From Cesiribacter sp. SM1 (lineage in GTDB: Bacteria; Bacteroidota; Bacteroidia; Cytophagales; Cyclobacteriaceae): DNA of 64,000 bases. This document shows, piece by piece, positions 1-8,459 of the stretch. How positions within the stretch are numbered: position 1 is the first letter of the stretch; each line of letters begins with the position of its first letter. The stretch is taken from contig NZ_JAHXBU010000094.1 of NCBI RefSeq assembly GCF_020178975.1, positions 496,001 to 560,000 of the forward strand, given 5' to 3'. The position numbers were made by a program, and so were the translations under genes. The notes beneath the pieces are model-generated. The model was not told the DNA's origin, made no database searches, and saw nothing but the letters and a program-made list of their open reading frames with translations.

Positions 1-141
1 GAAGATACCATTGTAGGCTCCTACAGCGAATTACGCAATATTATGCTTTCGCACTCCATTATTGGAAACGACACACGTATACTGGGCCTAAGCCAGCAGC
101 TAAATATTGGCGACAACACCGAAATAAATTTTACGGAGTAG
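1..141 (+). CDS. C-terminal end of a sugar-phosphate nucleotidyltransferase (partial)
   Basis: Only the last 46 codons lie in the window; the open frame enters from the left edge and ends at TAG 139-141. The visible peptide (EDTIVGSYSELRNIMLSHSI, then IGNDTRILGL and NIGDNTEI) has the short hexapeptide-like turns of the left-handed beta-helix tail seen in long RmlA-type glucose-1-phosphate nucleotidyltransferases, which make activated sugars for envelope polysaccharides. The family assignment rests on this tail only; another beta-helix acyltransferase tail is possible. The next gene starts 7 bases after the stop, so the two may be co-transcribed. Confidence 0.55.
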   Translation, partial: EDTIVGSYSELRNIMLSHSIIGNDTRILGLSQQLNIGDNTEINFTE

Positions 142-147
142 CGGAAG

Positions 148-606
148 ATGCATAAAAAGAAGGGAACAGGCATACTCTTACTGATGCTACTGGCATTGGC
201 CGGGGCCTGTGGCAGCGGGAGCAATGAAACAGCAGATACTGAGCAGGCAAGGCCAGCCAATAAAACCTTTACCTTTAGCAATGGAGAGGTAGAGCAGATT
301 TTGCAGCTAAGGTGGAATAATGATACTGCCGTAAGCTTTGTGCTGGAACACCACCAGGGAGCATGTAACTACACCCTAAGCGGCAATGCAGTAAACCCCT
401 ACAACACCTACGAACCCGAAACAGATACTGACGCCAGCACCGGCGAGCTCTACTGGGTTGATATCTACCTCTACAACAGGGATAATTGCCGCATGGCGCT
501 CCGGATTGCCCAGGATACCAGCAGGGCCCAGCTACAGCTGTCGAACTGTGCCGCCTCCCCCACCTGTGCACTGGAGAGTGTGGGCATCTTAAGGCGCCAG
601 GAGTAG
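148..606 (+). CDS. Small lipoprotein of unknown function
   Basis: The protein has 152 residues. It begins with a lysine-rich n-region, a Leu-rich core and the lipobox LAGAC, with the lipidated Cys at about residue 21, so it should be exported and anchored in the envelope. The rest is a soluble domain with five further Cys residues (as in GACNYTL, NRDNCRMAL, SNCAASPTCAL), which could form disulfides in the periplasm or on the surface. I do not recognise a family. The start ATG lies 7 bases behind the upstream nucleotidyltransferase gene and follows a purine-rich GCGGAAG. Function is unknown; lipoprotein status is the secure part. Confidence 0.75.
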   Translation: MHKKKGTGILLLMLLALAGACGSGSNETADTEQARPANKTFTFSNGEVEQILQLRWNNDTAVSFVLEHHQGACNYTLSGNAVNPYNTYEPETDTDASTGELYWVDIYLYNRDNCRMALRIAQDTSRAQLQLSNCAASPTCALESVGILRRQE

Positions 607-808
607 GGTATATTTTCTCCCTGATTCTGAAAAAAAATTGGCAAAGGCTAAACAGCGCACTTACAGCTGCTTAAGGGCAATAGTTGCAGGCTTTAGTTGT
701 GCAGCATCAGGAGGATAACAAGTTTTTGGCTTCTAACATTAGATGGTTTTTCTAATTTTGCTCTCCCGTGTACTGTTTCAAATGCCCTAAAGAGCCCAAA
801 CGCTTATT

Positions 809-1981
809 ATGCCATCCATTCTAAACAATCACATTCAGAAGTTAAAGCTGGCTGTTTCTATATTGTTGCTGTTTTGTTGTTTGTCTGGCACACAGGCACA
901 AGACAGGCTATATGAAGCAGGATATATCGTACAGGAGGGGGACACCATCAGGGGCTTTATTAAACGAACGGATGAAGTTAAGTTAAGCTACTCCATTGAT
1001 TTTAAAACAAGCGCTACCTCCGAAGCTTCAACGCAGTACACGCCCCACAACCTGAAGGGCTTTGGTTTTACCACCGATGGTCTTCATTTTGCAGCGGTTG
1101 ATGTGTACATCAGCCATGCAACGGTTACGATAAAAGATCAGAGGTTCGCAAAGAAATTAAGAAGCGGAGCCCTAAGCCTGTACAAACTTCAACTGTCAAG
1201 ATCTGAAAAAACAGACATCTTGTTGAAAGACTACTCCCATGTTTATGTTCTTGAGAAAGAAGGCAGCTTCCATACGCTGACACAACATAAAATTAAAACT
1301 ACCAATCGGGAGGGAGTGAATAAAAAATACATTGGAATATTACGGGCAATGTTAGGCGACTGCCTGAACAGTCTTGATGATGTCAGTGCTGAGCTTCCTT
1401 ATAAAGATCAGCCAGTTATTCAGCTGGTTGAGCAGTACAACCACTGTAAAAACCCAACTAAAGAAAGCACCACCTACCAGTACCAAACAAAAGCATGGGT
1501 CAGAAAGGGAATTGAAGTAATGTATAGCAGTACTTATTCTCCCCTTCATGATCTTTTGTCTAAAAGATATGGATATGCTGCAGGCTACTTCTGGGATATC
1601 ACCAAGCCAAATTTAAGCAGAAAGTACTCTGAGAGAATAGGAATCAATTATACAAATCTCCACTATAATTATTGGAATCAGCGAAGCAGAAAAGACATTC
1701 CTGCATCTATCCACCTGATTAGAATACCCCTGCTCATTCAGTACAACATGAACAATTATCAGGAAGCAAAGCTAAACCCGTTTTTGAATATAGGTTTAAC
1801 CGGTCAGTTCTCTACTAACCAGAAATTTGGCTACCTCGATATAATACCTTTTTTCACAGTTGGTGGCGGTGCTTATTTCGGAAAGTTAAAGCTTGAATTT
1901 TTCATTGATAACATAAATTTCGCCTGGAAGAGTGATAAAATATTCAATGCAGGCATTGGTTACAGGTTGAATAAGCTTTAG
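809..1981 (+). CDS. Secreted protein with a probable outer-membrane beta-barrel-like C-terminus
   Basis: The protein has 390 residues. A hydrophobic signal peptide (about residues 12-30, ending GTQAQ) predicts export. The C-terminal third alternates aromatic and polar residues in short strands (IGINYTNLHYNYW, LNPFLNIGLTGQF, KLEFFIDNINFAW, AGIGYRLNKL), the pattern of Bacteroidota PorT/OmpW-like barrel domains. The N-terminal part (about 35-220) contains DTIRGFIKR and KLSYSIDFKT, seen in Cytophagales secreted proteins of unknown role. Codon use is AT-richer than the neighbours. The start codon is the ATG just before the signal peptide; the ORF reading upstream of it is in another frame. Role unknown. 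Confidence 0.75.
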   Translation: MPSILNNHIQKLKLAVSILLLFCCLSGTQAQDRLYEAGYIVQEGDTIRGFIKRTDEVKLSYSIDFKTSATSEASTQYTPHNLKGFGFTTDGLHFAAVDVYISHATVTIKDQRFAKKLRSGALSLYKLQLSRSEKTDILLKDYSHVYVLEKEGSFHTLTQHKIKTTNREGVNKKYIGILRAMLGDCLNSLDDVSAELPYKDQPVIQLVEQYNHCKNPTKESTTYQYQTKAWVRKGIEVMYSSTYSPLHDLLSKRYGYAAGYFWDITKPNLSRKYSERIGINYTNLHYNYWNQRSRKDIPASIHLIRIPLLIQYNMNNYQEAKLNPFLNIGLTGQFSTNQKFGYLDIIPFFTVGGGAYFGKLKLEFFIDNINFAWKSDKIFNAGIGYRLNKL

Positions 1982-2167
1982 TAAAGGGCATTGGAAAGTG
2001 GCGGCATAGCTAACATCCGTTTACCTCTTTTCTATCTTCTCCTTAAATTTCCAGCGCCTGTCTGTAAACATTTCTCTCTTTTTCTAATTTTTCAGTAACA
2101 CATCAGGTACTAAGGCTGGTGTGACTTTTTCTGTTGTACATTTTTTTGTCTTTAAACTGATAATGCC

Positions 2168-2899
2168 ATGACTGCACGTCCGCTTCGTGATATTCTGTTC
2201 GTAGATATAGAAACTGTTGCTGCGGCACCATCCCTGGAGGAGATGAATAACCCCATGCGGCAGGCCTGGGAAAGTAAGGTAGACTACATCGACTGGACGG
2301 ATGAAGAAGTAACACCCGGAGAGCTGTTCGAGTATGAAGCTGGTCTTTATGCAGAATTTGGCCGCATTGTGAGTATTTCGGTGGCTTACTTTTACGAGAA
2401 AGATGGTGGAGCGCTTGAGCTGCGGGTAAAAACCTTTGCTTCGGTAGATAACGAACCCTGGCTCCTGAAGCAGTTCATGCAGCTGCTCAACGATCGCTTC
2501 GATCAGCGCAGCCTGCGCCTCTGCTCCCACAATGGCAAGGAGTTCGATTTTCCATACCTCTGCCGCCGTATGCTGGTGCACTGCATTCCCATTCCCGAAG
2601 CACTGAACTTTGCCGGCAAAAAGCCCTGGGAGGTACCCCACCTCGATACCATGGAGATGTGGATGTTCGGCAACCGCAAGTATACCATATCGCTGCAAAC
2701 CCTCACGGCGCTCTTTGGCATCGACTATGAGCCCCATCCTGATGGCGATGAAATTAACCGCCTCTTTTACGAAGATGGCCAGGAGGGTTTAGATGCCATT
2801 GTGCTGCACAGCCAGCAGGATGTAATTGCCACCGCACAGGTATACATGCGCTACCGCTGCCAGCCCCTGTTAAAACCTGAGCAGATTGTGGTGGTGTAG
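2168..2899 (+). CDS. Predicted 3'-5' exonuclease, PolB-exo-like (DnaQ superfamily)
   Basis: The protein has 243 residues and resembles the PolB-like 3'-5' exonuclease family (DNA_pol_B_exo2). The three exonuclease motifs are visible: ExoI in FVDIET (Asp13, Glu15), ExoII in CSHNGKEFDFPYL (Asp near 124), and ExoIII in HSQQDVIATAQVYMRY (Asp near 219). These acidic residues bind the two catalytic metals. No polymerase domain is attached, so it is a free-standing nuclease; whether the substrate is DNA or RNA cannot be told. The ATG used lies 4 bases after an out-of-frame ATG in ATGCCATG. No operon partner is close. Confidence 0.85.
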   Translation: MTARPLRDILFVDIETVAAAPSLEEMNNPMRQAWESKVDYIDWTDEEVTPGELFEYEAGLYAEFGRIVSISVAYFYEKDGGALELRVKTFASVDNEPWLLKQFMQLLNDRFDQRSLRLCSHNGKEFDFPYLCRRMLVHCIPIPEALNFAGKKPWEVPHLDTMEMWMFGNRKYTISLQTLTALFGIDYEPHPDGDEINRLFYEDGQEGLDAIVLHSQQDVIATAQVYMRYRCQPLLKPEQIVVV

Positions 2900-2994
2900 C
2901 TGTAAAAGTGCTAATTATTTAATGTGGCAATGTGCTAATGAATAGCTGTGGAGGCAACCCCTGGCTTGGGCCAGGGTCTGTTGGCTTGAGCGTA

Positions 2995-3014
2995 CCCAGG
3001 GTTTCAACCCTGGG
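2995..3014. repeat. REP-like palindrome (CCCAGGGTT/AACCCTGGG)
   Basis: Nine perfectly complementary bases on each side of a TC centre, followed by CTAAAC. The same architecture with a different base pair recurs between nrdB and nrdA (16146-16165), and a degenerate relative lies at about 3171-3199. Short palindromes of this form are typical dispersed extragenic repeats in bacterial genomes. Confidence 0.55.
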
Positions 3015-3334
3015 CTAAACGGGGGCAGCATTATCTAAGTGTTCATGGGTATTCTAATCTAAGAATTAAGAAATCTTCCTAAGGCTTGATTCCCTGTGCG
3101 GACTAAATTCATTCTTTTGATTGAACGCTCTGAAAGAAATGTCAGAGCAGGCCCATCACTTAGCCCAGGATTTCAGCCGGGGGTATCCGGTATTTGAGCC
3201 AAAGCCTGCCATTGGCAACCCGATGCCACTAAGCAACCTCCCTTAAAATTTTTTTTAAAATCCCTGCGTCTTTTTATTTAAGGCTCCGTCGTACTGTCGA
3301 AATCAAAAAATAAAACTAAAATTTCGATAGAACC

Positions 3335-3493
3335 ATGGAGCCAATCTTTTGCTACCCCACCACAGGCAATAAGCAGTGCAGTTCTTTTACAGCTAAGAAA
3401 GCGGAAGCAGGCAGTCAGCCAGTTGTTAACAAATGGACCCTGCTGCTTTATTTTTTGCTGATGTTGCTTCCCCTCCTGTTTAGCCTGTTTTAA
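3335..3493 (+). CDS. Possible 52-residue membrane micro-protein
   Basis: A frame from ATG 3335 to TAA 3491-3493 encodes 52 residues: a polar N-terminal half with three Cys (IFCYPTTGNKQC) and a C-terminal hydrophobic helix (WTLLLYFLLMLLPLLFSLF) ending right at the stop, like a tail anchor. No clear ribosome binding site or promoter is visible and I know no homologue. The clean topology is the only reason to list it; it may be a chance frame in an intergenic region. Confidence 0.3.
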   Translation: MEPIFCYPTTGNKQCSSFTAKKAEAGSQPVVNKWTLLLYFLLMLLPLLFSLF

Positions 3494-3597
3494 TAAGTAT
3501 AGGGTGTGCCTGGAATAAAACTGCAGGCACACGGCTTTACAACTAGCAGCACAATAGCTCTTTTACATACATTTGCTCATCTTCTCCACATTGATTC

Positions 3598-4083
3598 ATG
3601 ATGGAAGTAAAACCCATGCTGCCCCGGCATGCAGCGGCAGTGCTCAACATCTATAAAGAAGGTCTGGCAACGGGTCAGGCCACATTCAACACAGAGGTTC
3701 CCTCCTGGGAAGACTGGCACAAGGCTCACCACTCCCACAGCCGGCTGGTGGCCCTGCAAAAAGACATAGTCGTGGGCTGGGTGGCGCTTTCGCCTGTTTC
3801 TGCACGCCATTGCTACCGGGGTGTGGCTGAGTTCAGCATCTACATCAGCGCCAGCCATAGAGGAAAAGGCATCGGCGATTTGCTCATGGAGCAGCTGATA
3901 GCCGAAAGCGAAGCCAATGGCATCTGGACCCTTTACTCGGCCACCTTTGCAGAAAATAAGGCCAGCATTGCCCTTCAGAAAAAATGGGGGTTCCGCGAAA
4001 TTGGCTACCGCGAGAAAATAGCACAGCTCAATGGCATCTGGCACAACACCATTCTGCTGGAGCGGCGAAGCGATAAATTTTGA
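3598..4083 (+). CDS. GNAT family N-acetyltransferase (MnaT/Pat-like)
   Basis: The protein has 161 residues, the usual length of the phosphinothricin/L-amino-acid N-acetyltransferase branch of the GNAT superfamily. The acetyl-CoA pyrophosphate-binding loop is HRGKGIG at residues 88-94, preceded by the strand EFSIYISASH and followed by LLMEQLIAESE. The family pattern IYKEGLATGQATFNTEVPSWEDW near the N-terminus matches MnaT/YncA proteins, which acetylate methionine derivatives or phosphinothricin-like amines. The substrate here is inferred from family only. Two ATG codons stand in tandem at the start. The ABC ATPase gene follows 53 bases later on the same strand. Confidence 0.85.
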   Translation: MMEVKPMLPRHAAAVLNIYKEGLATGQATFNTEVPSWEDWHKAHHSHSRLVALQKDIVVGWVALSPVSARHCYRGVAEFSIYISASHRGKGIGDLLMEQLIAESEANGIWTLYSATFAENKASIALQKKWGFREIGYREKIAQLNGIWHNTILLERRSDKF

Positions 4084-4136
4084 TAAACTTACATCCGTTC
4101 TCCTGCCGCCGCTTTTTTCTTTAATTTGGTGGCTGT

Positions 4137-5984
4137 ATGCTCAACCGACTCCATACCGGAAAGCTTCAGCAGGAGGTTCTGCTGGAGGTAAAAAACCTGC
4201 AAACCCATTACCAGACCCCCGGCGGAGTTATTCGTGCCGTAGATGGCATTGATTTCAGTATCCGCAAGGGCGAAACCCTGGGTATTGTGGGTGAGTCCGG
4301 CTCTGGCAAATCGGTAACGGCCCTTAGCCTGCTGCAGCTGCTGGGCGCACAGGGAAAGAGCATGGAAGGCGAGGCTATTTTCCAGTCGCGTCAGCTGGGG
4401 CCCATCAACCTGCTGAAGGCCACTTCTCAGCAAATGCGGCAGATTCGTGGAAACGAGATTTCCATCATCTTCCAGGAGCCCATGACCTCGCTTAACCCGG
4501 TGTACACCTGTGGTAACCAGGTAATGGAAACCATACTGTTGCACCGCCGTGTAAGCCACGACGAAGCACGACGCCAGACCCTGGCCCTTTTTGACCGGGT
4601 GCAGCTGCCAAAGCCGGAGCGCATTTTCAAGGCCTACCCGCACCAGCTGTCGGGTGGGCAAAAACAGCGGGTAATGATTGCCATGGCCCTCTCCTGCGAT
4701 CCGCAGCTGGTAATTGCCGATGAGCCTACCACTGCACTGGATGTAACGGTGCAGTCGTCTATTCTGAAGCTGATGGCCGAGCTGCGCGACGACATCAACA
4801 CAGCCGTGATGTTTATTACCCACGACCTGGGCGTAATAGCCGAGGTAGCCGACCGGGTAATGGTGATGTGGGGCGGCAAGGCTGTAGAAGAAGCCGATGT
4901 GCTGGATATTTTCAGCAGACCCAAGCACCCCTACACCAAAGGCCTGCTGGCCTGCCGCCCGCGCCTCGACATGACGCTGAAAGTGCTGCCTACCATTACA
5001 GATTTTGTGGCACTCGATAGCAGTGGTCAGCTGATAGAACGGCCCGATGCCCGCTACCACTCTGTAGGTGAGGCCCTGCTGATGAACGTAGAAACAACAG
5101 AGGAGATAAACAAGCGCCACCTGCAGGTGCTTAAAAATACCCGGCCACTGCTGGAAATAAATGAGCTAAAGGTAGAGTTTGATGTAAGCCTGAACCCTTT
5201 TAAACGGCAGCAGGGCAAGGTAACAGCGGTAGATGGCGTTAGCTTTAAAGTATATCCCGGCGAAACGCTGGGGCTGGTGGGGGAGTCTGGCTGCGGCAAA
5301 ACCAGCCTGGGCCGCAGTATTTTGCGCCTGATGGAACCCAGCAGCGGCGAAATTATTTTCGACGGGCAGAACATCCGCAAGCTCAGTAACCGGGATATGC
5401 GGCTGCTGAGGCGCCAGATGCAGATTATCTTTCAGGACCCCTACGCCTCGCTCAACCCGCGGCAAACCATTGGCAGCGCCATTATGGAGCCTATGCAAAT
5501 CCATAAGCTGCAGCAAAACGACAAGCAAAGGCGGGAGCGCGTAATGTACCTGCTGGAGCGCGTAGGGCTGCAGCCCGACCAATATCATCGTTATCCGCAT
5601 GAATTTTCCGGCGGACAGCGCCAACGAATCTGCATTGCCCGAACATTAGCCTTAGAACCGCGGTTTATTATTTGCGACGAAAGTGTTTCGGCGCTGGATG
5701 TATCGGTGCAGGCGCAGGTGCTTAACCTGCTCAACGAGCTTAAAAATGATTTTGGCTTAACCTATATTTTTATCTCGCACGATCTGTCGGTAGTGAAATT
5801 TATGGCAGACCGCATTATGGTAATGCAGCGTGGTAAGATTGTAGAAACAGGCTATCCGGAGCAGATGTTTGAGCACCCCCGCGATGAATACACCCGTTCG
5901 CTGATCAAAGCAATTCCGAGAGGAGACCTTGAAGATATCCGAAAAGCACAACTGGCCCGCATGCTGGCCAGAAAGGCAGGGTGA
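4137..5984 (+). CDS. Fused oligopeptide/dipeptide ABC transporter ATPase (DppD-DppF type)
   Basis: The protein has 615 residues and carries two complete ABC ATPase domains. Domain 1 has Walker A GESGSGKS at 52-59, the LSGGQKQR signature and Walker B LVIADEPTTALD. Domain 2 has GESGCGKT at about 382, FSGGQRQR and FIICDESVSALD. Each is followed by the oligopeptide-type C-terminal extension (HPYTKGLLACRPR; HPRDEYTRSLIKAIP). This is the DppD-DppF (GsiA-like) fusion that energises ABC uptake of peptides or related solutes in the inner membrane. No permease or binding-protein gene is adjacent, so the partners must be encoded elsewhere. The start ATG gives a short N-terminus before the first beta strand. 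Confidence 0.92.
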   Translation: MLNRLHTGKLQQEVLLEVKNLQTHYQTPGGVIRAVDGIDFSIRKGETLGIVGESGSGKSVTALSLLQLLGAQGKSMEGEAIFQSRQLGPINLLKATSQQMRQIRGNEISIIFQEPMTSLNPVYTCGNQVMETILLHRRVSHDEARRQTLALFDRVQLPKPERIFKAYPHQLSGGQKQRVMIAMALSCDPQLVIADEPTTALDVTVQSSILKLMAELRDDINTAVMFITHDLGVIAEVADRVMVMWGGKAVEEADVLDIFSRPKHPYTKGLLACRPRLDMTLKVLPTITDFVALDSSGQLIERPDARYHSVGEALLMNVETTEEINKRHLQVLKNTRPLLEINELKVEFDVSLNPFKRQQGKVTAVDGVSFKVYPGETLGLVGESGCGKTSLGRSILRLMEPSSGEIIFDGQNIRKLSNRDMRLLRRQMQIIFQDPYASLNPRQTIGSAIMEPMQIHKLQQNDKQRRERVMYLLERVGLQPDQYHRYPHEFSGGQRQRICIARTLALEPRFIICDESVSALDVSVQAQVLNLLNELKNDFGLTYIFISHDLSVVKFMADRIMVMQRGKIVETGYPEQMFEHPRDEYTRSLIKAIPRGDLEDIRKAQLARMLARKAG

Positions 5985-6216
5985 TGTATTTTCTGGCATA
6001 TGCTTGATTATGCTGTGGCAGGCACAAGCAGCGCTAGCTGAGCATATTAGGTGATTTCACCTAATGAAATCCCGCCTTCTCCAAGGGGGATCTTCATTGG
6101 TACAGCTACTTAGAGGCAACAGGTGTAAATAGTATTAGAAAGTAAAATTGAGCCATAAGCAGCTAAAAACAGGGCTTTCCTTTAAAAGAAGCTTTTTATT
6201 AATATATTTCAGAAGA

Positions 6217-6257
6217 CTAACCTCCTGGTTAGAATTTTAATCCCTAACCGGATTTTT
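6217..6257 (+). promoter_or_regulatory. Alternative hairpins in the rnr leader
   Basis: Three short segments, CTAACC (6217-6222), GGTTAG (6227-6232) and CTAACC (6244-6249), can pair as 1:2 or 2:3. The 2:3 hairpin extends to about 8 bp (CC-GGTTAG with CTAACCGG) and is followed directly by ATTTTTT, which makes it terminator-like, 6 bases before the rnr start codon region. This is the layout of a small attenuator, but no experiment or family supports it. Confidence 0.35.
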
Positions 6258-6263
6258 TAGACT

Positions 6264-8459
6264 ATGAGTAAAGCAAAAGAATCAAAAAGAAACAAATCTA
6301 AGTCCGGCGACAACGGACCAAGCAAAGAAGAAGTTTACCGCATGAAGGACCGCATCCGCGATCTGCTGCAAAAGAACCGGTCCCGTGCCCTCGATACCAA
6401 ACATATTATCCGAAAGCTCGACCTTAAGAGCCGCAAGCAGCTCGATGCCATGGAAAGTGCCCTGCACAAGCTGGTAAAAGGCGGCGAGGCCGAAATAACC
6501 CGCAACGGCCAGTTCCGCATCAGGTTGGGAGAAGAGGTGATAGAGGGAAGAGTGGACTTTGTAAACCCACGCTATGCCTTTATTGTATCGCCAGATACCC
6601 AGCAGGATGTAATGGTAAATGCCAACCGCCTGAAAAATGCACTGGATGGCGATACGGTAAAAGTGCAGCTGTACAGCGCAGGTAGAAATGCCGACAAACG
6701 GCCCGAGGGCGAAGTGGTAGAGATTGTAAAGCGCGGCCGTACGCAGTTTGTGGGCCGCATTCAGCTTTCCAAAGGCTTTGCTTTTGTGGTGGCCGATAGC
6801 CGCAAAATGCACCACGATATCTTTGTAAAGCCTGGCGATACCATGGATGCGCAGGATAACGACAAGGTAATGGTAGAAATTACCCAGTGGCCCGACCGCA
6901 ACCGCAATCCCGAGGGTAAGGTAGTACGGGTGCTGGGCCAGGCTGGCGAAAACGAGGCTGAAATTCACTCCATCATGGCAGAATTTAACCTGCCGTTTGA
7001 ATTTGAAAAGGGCGTAAATACCCAGGCCAAGCGCATTAAAGATGATATTACCGAAGAAGAAATTGCAAAGCGCCGCGACTTCCGGGATGTAACTACCTTT
7101 ACCATAGACCCTGCCGATGCCAAAGACTTTGACGATGCCATCTCCCTGCGCCTGCTGGAAAATGGTAATTACGAAGTAGGCATACACATTGCAGATGTAA
7201 GCCATTATGTAAAGCCCGGCACTGTGCTGGATAAGGAAGCAATAGAACGGGCAACCTCTGTGTACCTGGTAGACCGCACCATTCCCATGCTGCCAGAGCG
7301 ACTCTCTAACGAGCTGTGCTCGCTACGTCCCCAGGAAACAAAGCTTACCTTTGCAGCAGTATTTGAGCTTGATAAAGATGCCGTTATCCGCAATGAATGG
7401 TTTGGCCGTACGGTTATCTATTCCGACAGGCGTTTCTCTTATGAGGAGGCCCAGGAACGGATAGAAACCCTGCAGGGAGATTTTGCCCGCGAGCTTACCA
7501 TTCTCAATACCCTGGCCCTGAAGCTGAAAAGCGACCGCTTTGCCCGGGGTGCCATCAACTTCGAAACAGTAGAGGTAAAATTCAGGCTCGATGAGCAGGG
7601 CCGTCCGCTGGAGGTTATCCCGAAGGTGCGTAAAGATGCCCACAAGCTCATCGAAGAGTTTATGCTGCTGGCCAACAAGCGGGTAGCCGAGTGGGTGTAC
7701 AACCGTGGTAAGAGAACCAAAGGCGATTACACCCCGCCAACCTATGTGTACCGGATTCACGATGCACCGGATCCCGAAAAGCTGGAAGGATTCTCGGCCT
7801 TTGCCCGCAAATTCGGGCATTCGCTTAGCACCGATGAGGATGCCGTTTCAAACTCGCTCAACAAGCTGATGCTGGATATCCAGGGTAAGCCCGAACAGAA
7901 CGTACTGGAAACCCTTGCCATCCGCAGCATGGCCAAAGCCAAATACTCAACTGAGCCAGAGGGGCACTTTGGTCTGGCCTTTGATCACTACACCCACTTT
8001 ACCTCCCCTATTCGCCGCTATCCCGATGTAATGGTGCACCGCCTGTTACAGCACTACCTCGATGGTGGCAAGAGTGCAGACAGGGATAAATATGAAAAGC
8101 TTTGCCAGCACAGCTCCGACCGCGAAAAACGTGCTGCCGATGCCGAACGTGCCTCTATCAAGTACAAGCAGGTAGAGTTTATGAAACTGCAGGATCCGGA
8201 AACCATCTGGAATGGTGTGGTATCAGGCGTAACCGAATGGGGCATCTATGTAGAAATTGTGGAAACACGCTGCGAAGGTATGGTGCGTCTCTCCGACCTG
8301 AAGGATGACTTCTACGAGTACGATGACCAAAACTACCGCATCGTTGGCAAAAGCAATAAAAAGATTATTACTTTGGGCGATAAAGTAAAGGTGAAGGTAC
8401 TGAATACCGACATCGATCGCCGCACCATTGATCTTGAACTTGTTGAACACCAACGATAA
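6264..8459 (+). CDS. rnr: Ribonuclease R
   Basis: The protein has 731 residues, a typical RNase R length. A basic N-terminal tail leads into a winged-helix segment (IRKLDLKSRKQLDAMESALHK), two cold-shock/OB domains (about 75-230), the RNB catalytic domain with DPADAKDFDDAISL near 282-295 (the Asp cluster binding Mg), and a C-terminal S1 domain (about 640-728, WGIYVEIVETRCEGMVRLSDL). It degrades structured RNA 3' to 5' in the cytoplasm and takes part in mRNA, rRNA and tmRNA-linked decay. The 3' end overlaps the presumed start of the polyprenyl synthase gene. The leader holds alternative hairpins that could regulate expression. Confidence 0.97.
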   Translation: MSKAKESKRNKSKSGDNGPSKEEVYRMKDRIRDLLQKNRSRALDTKHIIRKLDLKSRKQLDAMESALHKLVKGGEAEITRNGQFRIRLGEEVIEGRVDFVNPRYAFIVSPDTQQDVMVNANRLKNALDGDTVKVQLYSAGRNADKRPEGEVVEIVKRGRTQFVGRIQLSKGFAFVVADSRKMHHDIFVKPGDTMDAQDNDKVMVEITQWPDRNRNPEGKVVRVLGQAGENEAEIHSIMAEFNLPFEFEKGVNTQAKRIKDDITEEEIAKRRDFRDVTTFTIDPADAKDFDDAISLRLLENGNYEVGIHIADVSHYVKPGTVLDKEAIERATSVYLVDRTIPMLPERLSNELCSLRPQETKLTFAAVFELDKDAVIRNEWFGRTVIYSDRRFSYEEAQERIETLQGDFARELTILNTLALKLKSDRFARGAINFETVEVKFRLDEQGRPLEVIPKVRKDAHKLIEEFMLLANKRVAEWVYNRGKRTKGDYTPPTYVYRIHDAPDPEKLEGFSAFARKFGHSLSTDEDAVSNSLNKLMLDIQGKPEQNVLETLAIRSMAKAKYSTEPEGHFGLAFDHYTHFTSPIRRYPDVMVHRLLQHYLDGGKSADRDKYEKLCQHSSDREKRAADAERASIKYKQVEFMKLQDPETIWNGVVSGVTEWGIYVEIVETRCEGMVRLSDLKDDFYEYDDQNYRIVGKSNKKIITLGDKVKVKVLNTDIDRRTIDLELVEHQR

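Larger units (their letters stand above)
2900..3597. other. 698-bp gap with REP-like palindromes and one possible micro-gene
   Basis: The stretch between the exonuclease and acetyltransferase genes holds no long gene. It contains a perfect 9-bp palindrome at 2995-3014, a degenerate relative near 3171-3199 (AGCCCAGGATTTCAGCCGGG), a hairpin of GCTCTGA/TCAGAGC type near 3127-3149, and a possible 52-codon reading frame at 3335-3493. A minus-strand open frame at 3278-3532 looks like a shadow. Confidence 0.6.

Noticed and set aside
4089-5120. A 343-codon open frame on the minus strand opposite the DppD-DppF ATPase gene
   Set aside because: It is His/Gln/Tyr-rich with no family motif and lies entirely antisense to an unambiguous ATPase; it is a codon-bias shadow.
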